In this document: piece after piece, positions 9,101 through 17,425 of the stretch
How the letters are laid out: each line of letters opens with the position of its first letter
Position numbering within the stretch: the stretch's first letter is position 1
Assembly: GCA_029990175.1 (NCBI GenBank)
Contig: JARKIP010000005.1
Coordinates: 33,241,501 to 33,305,500, forward strand
DNA: 64,000 bases
From: Petunia secreta
Lineage: Eukaryota > Streptophyta > Magnoliopsida > Solanales > Solanaceae
Reading direction: 5' to 3'
Notes under the pieces: generated by a model
Database searches by the model: none
Seen by the model: the letters and a program-made list of their open reading frames with translations, nothing else
Told to the model about the DNA's origin: nothing
Made by a program: the position numbers and the translations under genes

Positions 9101-9782
9101 TGTACTCCACCGGGTCACTACTTCCTTTAAAAGAAGGAATAGTGAGCTTCACACTATTAAGATTGTTGTTGTTATCACGGCCCCCTTGGAATGGCTCCGG
9201 TTGGCCTCCATGGTGATCATCATAAGCAACATAGTCCCTTCTAGCATTCCTCCCTCCATATCCTAAGGGTGGCCCTCGACCTCGGCCTCTACCCCGATCC
9301 ATATTTCGACCCCAATTCATACCTCGTATCGGTTGAAGGTGATCATCATAACCATAAGCCTCATCATCATACCCATACACATCGTCACCATAATCAACTT
9401 CCTCCCCTTCTTGAGCCTCAACAACTTGCTCAAGAGGTTGCACATTTCGGACGGGTCTTGGTAGTGGAAAGTTTCGTGGGGGATTATCCAAGATACGGGG
9501 AATGCCCGTTCGTTCAAGTCTCTCTCGATCCTCCTTTACCCGTTGTTGATTGAGAAATTCAACAACTTGCTCCGGGGTAAAGGTAGGGCTACTTGAGCCT
9601 TCACCGGTCTCAATTTGGACACTCGGGGTCCCCTTTTCAATTGGGACACTCGGGGTCCCATGTTCACCTTGAGTACTCGAGGCTCCCTTTTCAAGAGAGT
9701 CAATTCTTTGGTTCATGAGGTCCATCTTGGCAAGAAGATTAGCCAAGGCCTCCTTAATGAATTCTTGACCTTCGTTGGCCAT
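6189..9782 (-). CDS. gag-protease fused to an unknown pol-replacing region (1197 aa)
   Basis: One open frame from ATG 9782. Residues 1-450 are gag, with an acidic/Gly-Arg-rich N-terminus and a capsid-like core (STWWESVKRNRRR, then KGGLNRDIASQLKFH). The zinc knuckle CHKCKGYGHFARECP starts near residue 453. A normal retropepsin follows: DSG at about 558-560 in MIIDSGSCANVVS, then LLFGRPWQFDR. From about residue 705 there is no RT. Instead there are about 490 residues rich in Ser, Asp and Glu with the motifs IERSEGVTGD, PHHDVSSLFIEP, CDLCYDTPP, GGPMCCGEDG and KGSGVLDV, ending in a hydrophobic segment (VLIVLFGDLIFVLLIDAWLY) and HKSV. Gag supports particle assembly and PR its processing. The new part has no recognised function and recurs in F1, F2 and G3. 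The frame has no stop, unlike the pol genes nearby. Confidence 0.85.
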   Translation of the reverse strand: MANEGQEFIKEALANLLAKMDLMNQRIDSLEKGASSTQGEHGTPSVPIEKGTPSVQIETGEGSSSPTFTPEQVVEFLNQQRVKEDRERLERTGIPRILDNPPRNFPLPRPVRNVQPLEQVVEAQEGEEVDYGDDVYGYDDEAYGYDDHLQPIRGMNWGRNMDRGRGRGRGPPLGYGGRNARRDYVAYDDHHGGQPEPFQGGRDNNNNLNSVKLTIPSFKGSSDPVEYIGWKLAMERIFDTNDMPDVKKTKYAISSFESFASTWWESVKRNRRRTGMAINLTWEELIRVMDEKYLTNQYRVEQQRRLYDLKQGYKSVGEYFNEFEQIRMILDLDDEDNETAMIRFKGGLNRDIASQLKFHKYDDHYKLCEDAVEAEKWLKEEKSLRYKSSTTTPTSKPKDWKPPTTNARFPSASGTSGANATKDVKKPYEKNTPNVGGNSKTQLHAPTSSSIQCHKCKGYGHFARECPTKRTMIVVGNDAYEKESESEDEGVEGVEGDEGVEENDLLDDTVEEEDPHTFLVVRRSLGAMIVEDSETSQRENLFHARCRVKDVVCSMIIDSGSCANVVSKSLISQLKLPTVKHPKPYRLQWLSECGELKVVKQAMIKFRMGSYVDEHLFDVVPMQACHLLFGRPWQFDRQVVHNGRVNTYTLQHEGRKYVLKPLTPKQVSDDYKRMRELREAAKAKSPIVLEPEANNLVVLPKNDQSESHSTSNEREKIERSEGVTGDNPRGEKGEDLRSDVSGLSPPTTLDHEVKLREERGEERKIESESTHCSNPSLSSISPCESSCVGTFEDKPLEPQCELHEGKVAYDTSNLVSDQGSTTNVSVASPFHEPTSYLSCDDSTLVGGFDASSEYTTSVESSCQLVCACETLVGRDAMPHHDVSSLFIEPFPSVDLIVDHDCDLCYDTPPTFDIGKEEVVDHSLIDMLLFGGPMCCGEDGLVLEESKLHELDKVVYEGSSSEPSLDNLSMLNHDIEMHAFTFPLCDDNLSCGSDSYRARVGGRMEPPWCEGFDSLGNHLFENLIEVDGSLSDPTIACVGYDEEEATINAFLDSLSFEKGCLSDEMVGEKGSLGVSKFAIRKGSGVLDVTCMLGYLTHSTPHVDHTSGIDWCVDLELKVQGELDSLILHFSYPHGLFDHYCVRCMMIFNQVLIVLFGDLIFVLLIDAWLYHKSVFSTLLALTYFQSRNSCVLLVVACRF

Positions 9783-11008
9783 TGCACCTACAAAGAAAGA
9801 AACAAGAGTTAGTTAAAACACCTCACTCGCTCCCTCACTTGTGTTCACTCGGATCACTCTTTTGGGTGGCGGTGGATATTTCACTCAACTTGTAGTTCCA
9901 AAGCTTCACGTAGATGATTAGCAACTCCTCAACTCAACTAAACTATTCACGAGTCACGCACACTCCGGGGTGAGTGGAGTTAATGGGACTCAATGAACGC
10001 TAGGCACTTTGAAGTGAAGGACTTGAGTCAAAAGATTTTACGCTTTTCCTTAGAAGTCTACTCTCCTTGCTAGGCACGATTCACTTAAGAGCAATCAAAG
10101 GGTTAGCACTATTCAAGTAGATCGGTTACTCAAAGTAGTACTAACTAGATGTTATGTTATCAAACAAAGGGAAATACCTATGAAAATCTACCCGAAACAA
10201 AACTTTCAGCACTCAGGAGGGGCGCCTGAAACTCAGGTGGGGCGCCTAGTCTGTGCTGTGTTCCAGGCGGGGTGCCTGGGTCTAGGCGGGGCGCCTGAGA
10301 CTTAGGCAGTAGCCAAGTCAGGCGGGGCGCCTGGCTTAGGCGGGGCGCCTGGCCTGAAGCCTTTTCCAACTCGTTCCAAACTCGTTTCAAGTCGATTTTC
10401 AAGCCTCAAATCCGATGTTTTCAACTTGTTTTCACAATCCAATGATACCCAAAGTTGTTTTTGATCTTCCTTAACAAAACCCAATCAAATTTTCAATCAA
10501 ACAATCAATCAAATCAAGGTTCAATCTCAAGAACACAAGGGTTTTTCAAAGGGTTTTCAAAATGGATTGTGATTCATCAAAGTAGGTGTTATACATGTTC
10601 AAATCCCACAAAATTGGTACCGAATTGTTTGTTTTTCGATGAAGATCAATCCCCAATAACAAGTTTCCAATCAAGCATCAATCCAACCCAAGAATCAAGC
10701 TCAAATCATCAAGAACAAGTTCATCAAGGGTTTAAGGGGGTTTTGGGGTTTCAATTTTTCAAACTTCACCAATTCCAACAATTTTGGTATCCAAGTAACG
10801 GGAAATCAATCACGATCAAGAATCCATAAAACCCATATCACAAATCATCCAAATCAACAAGTTACACCAAATTTTTGTATTTTTCAATTTTTCAATTTTT
10901 TTTTAATTTTCTCCTTTCTAATAACTTCAACAACAAGAAAAACTAAAAGAGGATACTAGGCACGAAGAATCAAGGGTCGGGGGTTTGTAGAAACAAAACC
11001 CGAGCCTT
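9783..11008 (-). other. Untranslated leader of C2
   Basis: Collinear with the C1 leader (24623-25682 plus 39190-39360). It contains a palindrome cluster 10208-10352 and CAATC-rich sequence. No gene seen. Confidence 0.8.
10208..10352. repeat. AGGCG-N3-CGCCT palindrome cluster, C2 leader
   Basis: Six or seven units, mostly with centre ggg (AGGCGGGGCGCCT). Confidence 0.87.
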
Positions 11009-11020
11009 GCTCTGATACCA
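11009..11020 (-). other. Primer-binding site of C2
   Basis: Reverse complement TGGTATCAGAGC, three bases from the 5' LTR. Confidence 0.93.
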
Positions 11021-11338
11021 AACTGATGAGAATCAAACGCGGAAAAAGTAAAAGATAAGAACGAGACGTAACTCGATCTCTAATCCCAAGTAGCAACGGA
11101 GAACTTGTTCCGTTACACCCCGAGAGAAGGACAACAACACCTACGCTATGCAACTACCCTCGAGCTAACGCGAGCACGCAAGTAGAATGGTCGGAGAGGA
11201 AAAGTATTCATCTAGATCCGCTAGAAGAACTACAAGTCCAAAATCAAAGGGTTTCATTCAATACCAAGAGCCATGCTCATGTTCAATGTTTAACATTCAT
11301 CAAATATCATAAACTAACTAAAATGGGCTAGACTTGGC

Positions 11339-11346
11339 TATTTATA
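11339..11346 (-). promoter_or_regulatory. TATA box, C2 5' LTR
   Basis: TATAAATA on the minus strand; likely drives C2 RNA. Confidence 0.72.
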
Positions 11347-11451
11347 GTGTTTACCAAGCTTGCACAAAGACTAAAATACCCTTACTAATAAGGTTTAACA
11401 AATAAGCCACGCAGGGCAAAACAGTAAAAGAAACATAGTCTTTTCAGCTGG

Positions 11452-11672
11452 GAGGGGCGCCTGGACTGTAGGAGGGGCGCCTGGCTTGGCCTTCAGCTAG
11501 GCTGGGCGCCTGGCTAGGCTGGGCGCCTGGCTTGGCCTTCAGCTAGGCTGGGCGCCTGGCTAGGCGGGGCGCCTGGCTTGGCCTTCAGCTAGGCGGGGCG
11601 CCTGGCTAGGTGGGGCGCCTGGGTGCCTTCCATTCTTAGGCTGTGAGCTCCCTAGGCGGGGCGCCTAGCTAT
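11452..11672. repeat. Palindrome cluster, C2 5' LTR, including a 46-bp tandem repeat
   Basis: Three 46-bp units at 11485-11530, 11531-11576 and 11577-11622, then single units. About 100 bp upstream of the TATA box. Confidence 0.88.
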
Positions 11673-11854
11673 GCTGGGCCTCCTTCCTTCTCCTTAGGCG
11701 TGGAGCCTAATGATGAAACCATCCGGAGCACTTCCAAAGCCCTTGACTTCAAGTCCATTGTATCTTCCAAGCTTGGCACATGTCGGAAAGTGTTAGAAAG
11801 TGTCTTGGCGCGATTTGGGTCTCATCAGCGGTTGTAGAAACAAGCCCAAACCGT

Positions 11855-11866
11855 GCTCTGATACCA
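11855..11866 (-). other. Primer-binding site of A3
   Basis: Reverse complement TGGTATCAGAGC next to the A3 LTR. Confidence 0.92.
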
Positions 11867-11869
11867 AGA

Positions 11870-12619
11870 TGGTGCAATTCAAACCCGAAGGAGTTGCTTA
11901 GCATAAACGCGGAAGATAAACAACAAAAGATAAAAGATAGAAGCAAGACAAAACTTGCTTCTTTCGAAAGAACAGTGAGAAACCTGTCTCAAAGCTCGAT
12001 CGAAAGGGATACAAGAATCACCCTAACTATGCAACAATCCTCAAGAGAACATTGCCTCTTGCAAACTGAATGATCAAAGAGGAATGTTCAATCGGATTAA
12101 CCGAAAGCCACAAGTCCATAATTCCCTCAAAGGGTTTTGCTCACGACGGAGACAAGAGAAAGGTGCTCGGCACTTTCATTAATTTATCATTCTTCAAAAC
12201 TAGGTATCCTTACAATAAAAGGGAACAAGGTTTATATAGGAAACACTAAGGGTAAACTAGTAAAAGGGTCACAGGCGACCAATGGAAATAAGCCACGCAG
12301 GGCTGAATTAAATTGTGTTCGGCAGACTTTGACTTCGGTAAGCCTTGGCTTCGGTTCTCGATTGTCTGCTCGAACACACTTGTTGCCTTCGGACGCTCAA
12401 TTGTCTTCGAGCTCATTGTCCTCGGTCACTTTGCCTTCGGGCTCAAATCTGAAGATAATGCCTTCGATTCTTGAGCTCGGCCACTCAGCTTCGGAGCAAT
12501 TATTTTCCTTCGGCCAGGCTAAGTGAACGTGCACATCGTGCAGCAGCTTGGCTTGGCTCCTCGTCATCGGCCTCCTCGGTGGATCGATCACTTGATCAGC
12601 ACGTGGTCGGGCTGCATCA
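11870..12619 (-). repeat. 5' LTR of A3 (family A, 750 bp)
   Basis: Starts TGATGCAGCCC at 12619 and ends CACCA at 11870. Same architecture as the A1 LTRs but more diverged from A1, A2 and A4 than they are from each other. Confidence 0.92.
12231..12238 (-). promoter_or_regulatory. TATA box, A3 LTR
   Basis: TATATAAA on the minus strand. Confidence 0.68.
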
Positions 12620-12683
12620 GATATCCTGGATCAACTTGGCTTGACTCCGAGTGAAGGGTCTTGAGGGGGTTTGGGTCTTATCA
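12620..12683 (-). repeat. 3' LTR fragment of D1
   Basis: First 64 bp of a family D LTR (minus), starting TGATAAGACCCAAAC at 12683, cut by A3. Confidence 0.88.
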
Positions 12684-12696
12684 TCCTCCCCTTCTT
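12684..12696 (-). other. Polypurine tract of D1
   Basis: AAGAAGGGGAGGA on the minus strand against the 3' LTR. Confidence 0.88.
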
Positions 12697-15479
12697 GAGA
12701 AGATTTCGTCCTCGAAATCGAAGCATCATCCACGACCTCTTCATCATTATGCACAGCCTCTTCAGTACCTACATTCAAAGGAACCAAGTCACTAACATTG
12801 AAAGTATTAGAGACTTGATACTCACTTGGCAAGTCGACCACATAAGCATTGTTGTTTATCTTCGAGAGACCTTGGAATGGGCCATCTCCTCGGGGTGCCA
12901 ACTTCCCTTTCCTAAGGGTTGGAAACCTTTCTTTCCGGAAGTGCACCCACACATAGTCACCCTTCTTGAGTTCCACCTTCTTGCGTCCTTTGTTCTTCTT
13001 GGCGGCAACCTTAGCATAAGCTTCCTCCAAGTTCTTCTTTGCCTTTGCATGGAGTTCAACCAAAGCCTTGGCTCTAGCTTTACCTTCAAAATTAACAACC
13101 ATTTCCCAGGGCAAAGGGGTTAGATCGAGGGGAATCAAGGGGTTAAATCCATAAACACACTCGAATGGAGTCATGCCTATCATGCTATGCAATGTGCGAT
13201 TGTAGGCAAACTCCATAAGAGGTAGACGATCAATCCAAGTCCCGGCCTTACCTCGGGTCATGGCTCTAAGGAGAGCACCCAAGGTTCGGTTTACCACTTC
13301 CGTTTGCCCATCGGTTTGGGGGTGGTGGGACGTGGAGAACAAGAGCTTGGTGCCTAAAGCACCCCATAAACACCTCCAAAAATGACTTAGGAACTTAGTG
13401 TCCCTATCACTCACTATGGTTTGAGGCACACCATGCAACTTCAAGACATTTTCAATAAACAAAGTTGCCACATGTTGTGCATCATCACATTTCTTGCATG
13501 GAATGAAATGAGCCATTTTGGAAAACCTATCCACAACAACATAAATGCTATCATGGCCCCCTCTAGTCCTTGGTAATCCCATCACAAAATCCATTGAGAT
13601 ATCCAACCATGGACTAGTAGGTACAGGGAGAGGGGTATACAACCCATGAGGGTGGGTTTTAGATTTGGCTCGCTTGCACTCAAGGCAATTAGCGCAAAAC
13701 TTTTCCACATGCACCCTCATCTTTGGCCAATGGAATTGTTCTTGAAGAATGGCCAAAGTCTTTCTTGTGCCAAAATGTCCCATGAGTCCCCCGCAATGTG
13801 CTTCATGCACAGGCAACTCTCTCCAAGAGGACTCCGGAATGCACACTCTACCATTTTTGAAGATATAACCATTAACCCATTGGTATTTGTCAACTCTCTT
13901 CCCTTTCTCTAGAGTGTCATGGACACTCTTTAGCTTTGGGTCATGAGTATACATCAATTTAATGCTCTCAAAACCCATTGTCTTTCCCTTTCTTGTATTG
14001 GATCACATAGGGAAAAGACTCAATGAATTCAACCCACTTGGCATGTCTCTTATTGAGCTTCTCTTGGCCTCTCAAATGCTTGAGTGACTCATGGTCACTC
14101 TTGATTACAAACTCACGAGGCCAAAGATAGTGTTGCCAATGGGCAAGGGCTCTCACAAGGGCATACAATTCCTTGTCATATGTCGAATAATTCAAGGAGG
14201 CCCCTTTCAACTTTTCACTAAAGTAGGCGATGGGTTTGCTATCTTGCATTAAAACACCACCAATTCCCACCCCCGAGGCATCACATTCAGCCTCAAATGC
14301 CTTTCCGAAGTCGGGCAATTGCAATAGAGGGGCGGTACTCAACCTACTTTTCAACTCAAGGAAGGCCTTCTCTTGAGGCTCTCCCCACACAAACGGTTGG
14401 TCTTTCTTCACCAATTCGGTGAGTGGAGCGGCAATGGAGCTAAAGTCCTTCACAAATCGCCTATAAAAGCTTGCGAGACCATGAAAGCTCCTCACTTGAG
14501 TCACGGTAGTAGGAGTAGGCCAATCACGTATGGCTTCTACCTTAGACTCATCCACCTCCACTCCTTGGGCACTCACAACAAACCCAAGGAAGACCACCTT
14601 TTCAACACCAATGACACACTTTTTAAAATTAGCATAGAGCTTTTCGGCTCTCAACTTTTCAAGCACTAGCCTAAGGTGTTCAACATGGTTGTCTATTGAT
14701 TTGCTATAGATCAATATATCGTCAAAATAGACGACCACAAACTTGTTGATGAATGGCTTTAGAACATGGTTCATTAGCCTCATAAAAGTGCTAGGTGCAT
14801 TGGAGAGCCCAAAGGGCATCACCAACCATTCATAGAGACCAAATTTGGTGTTGAATGCGGTTTTCCATTCATCACCCGGTTTCATCCGGATTTGATGGTA
14901 GCCGGACCTAAGGTCAATTTTGCTAAACACACATGAACCGCTCAATTCATCTAACATATCATCAAGTCAGGGAATAGGATGACGGTACTTTACCGTTATT
15001 TTGTTCACGGCCCGACAATCAACACACATTCTCCAAGTGCCGTCCTTTTTGGGAACAAGGATCACGAGCACGGCACAAGGACTCAAGCTTTCCCTCACCA
15101 AGCCTTTAGTGAGCAATTCATCAACTTGCCTTTGTAACTCCCTTGTATCTTCCGGGTTGCTCCTGTAGGCCGGTTTGTTCGGGATTTGGGATCCCGGGAC
15201 AAAGTCTATTTGATGCTCAATGCCCCTCAAAGGAGGCAATCCATCCGGCATTTCATCCGGGAACATGTCACCAAAATCCTTCAAAACATTCTCAAACACA
15301 CTAGGCAAAGGGTTAGAAGAAAAATCACAATTAGAGTTTAGAACCATACCTTTGTGCACTAGGCATATGAGAAGCTTGTTGCCATCATTTCCCTTTAGGA
15401 TCTCGCCCGGTTGCATCATGGCACATATGTCACCGGTAGAAGTAGGTGGGATTGCCACCAAGCTTTTGGACAAAGGGCT

Positions 15480-16163
15480 TGATGCAGTCCAGCCTGATCA
15501 AGCTATGTTCGTGCCTTCAAGACCATTCACGAGGAGCCAAGCTAAGGAGCTTCATGATGCTCACTTGATGGTGATGGTGAGCCATGATTGTGCAAGTGTT
15601 GAGGAAGGGAGGCGTATGTTAAAAGAGCCTTTTGATTCATTGGTTAGCATTGGAGAAGGGGCGTTCTAGAAGAATGCTTGGCGCGTGGAGGGCTCGTTTC
15701 TTAGCCTTAATGCGCTGTATTTTTTAGCACTTTTTCATGCTTTTGCGTAGCTAGACTTATTTATTTTATGGTGCTTATTTAGCCCTGCGTGGCTATTGAC
15801 ATTTAGCCCACTTGGGGGCTATTTCTTTACCTTTTAGGCGTGTGAGGCTCACCTATATAAGCCTAACACTTAGTTTATTTTCAGCACCTTACACATTATT
15901 AAAAACAAACGCAGCTTTTTGCTAAACCTAGTACATGTTGGAAAACTTGTTCTTTTTGAGTGAAATTCAATTGAACTTGTTCCTTTCCATTGATCATTCA
16001 ACTTTCAATTCCTAGTTGTCTTGAGGGTTGTTGCATAGAATAGGTCCTCCTTGGCTTCATCACGAAGGTAAGTAGACTAGTTCCTACTTGCAATTCTTGG
16101 TAGATCATTGAGTGTCTTTCTTTTTATCCTTTATTTTCGTTTTTCGTTGTTAATCTTGCATCA
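15480..16163 (+). repeat. 5' LTR of B (684 bp)
   Basis: TGATGCAG start and TTGCATCA end, TATA at 15854-15860, no palindrome cluster. The first 190 bp encode the PSRPFTRSQAK tail. Confidence 0.94.
15854..15860 (+). promoter_or_regulatory. TATA box, B 5' LTR
   Basis: TATATAA in the centre of the LTR. Confidence 0.72.
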
Positions 16164-16165
16164 GT

Positions 16166-16178
16166 TGGTATTCAGAGC
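16166..16178 (+). other. Primer-binding site of B with an extra T
   Basis: TGGTATTCAGAGC: the initiator-Met site with one T inserted after position 6, compared with the perfect 12-mer in all other elements here. Confidence 0.85.
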
Positions 16179-17425
16179 TTGGAAAGGGTTTGTTTCTACA
16201 TCCCCAATCCTGTTCTTCGTGCTTTAGTTTAGGTTCTTAGTTTAGATTTCCAATTAATTTTCGTTTTTGATTAAAAAAAAAAAAAAAAAAAGAGAAAAAC
16301 GTGAAAAGAAAAAAATTCAGGCGTGTTTATTGTTGTGGATGATCATACACACCTAGGGTACAAGAAAACTTTACTAAAGAAGTGGTTTGTTTGAATCTTG
16401 ATGTTTGAAACGATTCTTGAAGAGTTTCTTGAAGATTCTTGGTGTGTTTCTTGATTTTCATCCGTTCTTGCTTTGATTCTTGATTTTTCTTAAAGGAGAA
16501 TACTTGAAAACTTGTTGGAATAATAGTGCAGCACCTCTTGAACCATTCTTGAGCTTAAAAACGTGTTCTTGGCTAAAAACATAAGAATTCTTGAATAACA
16601 ACTTGTTGTTCTTGAGTTTGGTTGAAAGAATTCGTTTTTGATCTTGAATCCTTAGCCTTTCTACATGTTTTGATCTTGTTCTTTTTATGAAGATTGTGGT
16701 GCTAAGGAGGCTTGAAATCAGCTGCATATAGAGGAAAGAAGGAGGAAAACCTAAGCCTAATTCAAGAAGGAAACAAATCCCAATTCAAAGGGGAGAAGTT
16801 TACCTACTTTCCATATAAGGAAATTAGTTTTCCTTAGGCTTTAGGAGAAGGTTTCCCACGTTTTTCTAAGGGAAAAATCAGCATATTAGGCGTGTCAAAG
16901 GAGGTGGAAAAAGTGGTAAAAGTTGTCCAAGTTTGAGTTGGAAAGGAAGGGAAAATAGGGAAAACTTAGCCTACTCAAATAAGGCTTGTCTTGGGGGCCT
17001 ATTTAAGGGTAGAAAATCAGATTTCCTTAGGATTTCTTTATTTCTTTGTTAACATCACTTCTAATTAGTAATTCTTAGGTAATTCTTCTACTTAAGTTAA
17101 TTACTAATCTTTGAGCTTGTAGGACTTCGTGCTAAAACTCAGAATTTCCAATTTTCGTAGTTAATTCTTTGACTTCCCGTGCTCACTTTAAAAGCTGTCC
17201 ACCTATAGAGTCTCATAAATTCACTCACCCCGAAGAGAACTAGTGAATTTGTAAACTTGAAAGGTCGTTGAGGAACTTGATCAATTCGAGGAAGCCATTT
17301 TGGACAAGTTTGTGAGATACTACCTCAAATTGTGAGTGAACCTGAGTGTCATTCAAAAGTGAGGGAGCGGGTGAGGTATTTTACTAACTTAAAACGTTCT
17401 CTAGTTTTTGTTTTTGTGCAGGTAC
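16179..17425 (+). other. Untranslated leader of B
   Basis: Contains a run of A near 16274-16291 and several short ORFs without conservation. No palindrome cluster. It ends with tttttgtgcaggtac before the gag ATG. Confidence 0.8.

Larger units (their letters stand above)
5211..11827 (-). mobile_element. Element C2, non-autonomous family C retrotransposon with pol replaced
   Basis: Minus-strand order: 5' LTR 11827-11024, PBS 11020-11009, leader with palindromes, one ORF of 1197 codons (9782-6189), a short integrase remnant, PPT 6044-6032 and 3' LTR 6031-5211. There is no RT, RNase H or integrase core. The two LTRs differ by about four substitutions and one 17-bp palindrome unit, which implies a recent copy. 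The flanks do not match: left flank gtgtg (5206-5210) lies in integrase, right flank gcggt (11828-11832) in an A-family leader. The unit is therefore probably a recombinant of two C-family insertions. Confidence 0.9.
11024..11827 (-). repeat. 5' LTR of C2 (804 bp)
   Basis: Nearly identical to 5211-6031, with one palindrome unit fewer. Ends exactly at TGATGAGA (minus) against an A-family leader fragment. Confidence 0.93.
11828..12619 (-). mobile_element. Element A3 remnant (5' LTR, PBS and 27 bp of leader)
   Basis: Minus-strand family A 5' LTR (12619-11870) and PBS, then only 27 bases of leader before the C2 LTR. The rest of A3 is missing. It is inserted in the 3' LTR of D1; gatat (12620-12624) is the expected right target-duplication copy. 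Confidence 0.88.
12617..15479 (-). pseudogene. pol: pol of D1: RT, RNase H, integrase (broken)
   Basis: Minus-strand continuation of D1 gag-PR after the B insertion. In order: PR-RT linker and start of RT (to 14967, with [18 protein letters not shown]), RT core with [11 protein letters not shown], RNase H ([12 protein letters not shown], then [17 protein letters not shown]), integrase zinc region and DDE core ([26 protein letters not shown]) and the C-terminal GDGPF and INNNAYVVDLP blocks. Two lesions: a TGA at 14969-14967 where other copies have CGA (PIPRLDDM), and a deletion of about 62 bp at 13980 between RNase H and integrase, which removes the VADALSRKF stretch and shifts the frame. The integrase frame then runs over the PPT into the LTR (RPFTRSQAK) up to A3. 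Confidence 0.9.

Noticed and set aside
8874..9266. Antisense ORFs of 100-210 aa opposite gag and RT (also 20988-21623, 37491-37904)
   Set aside because: They mirror the codons of conserved gag-pol on the other strand and differ between copies in start and stop.
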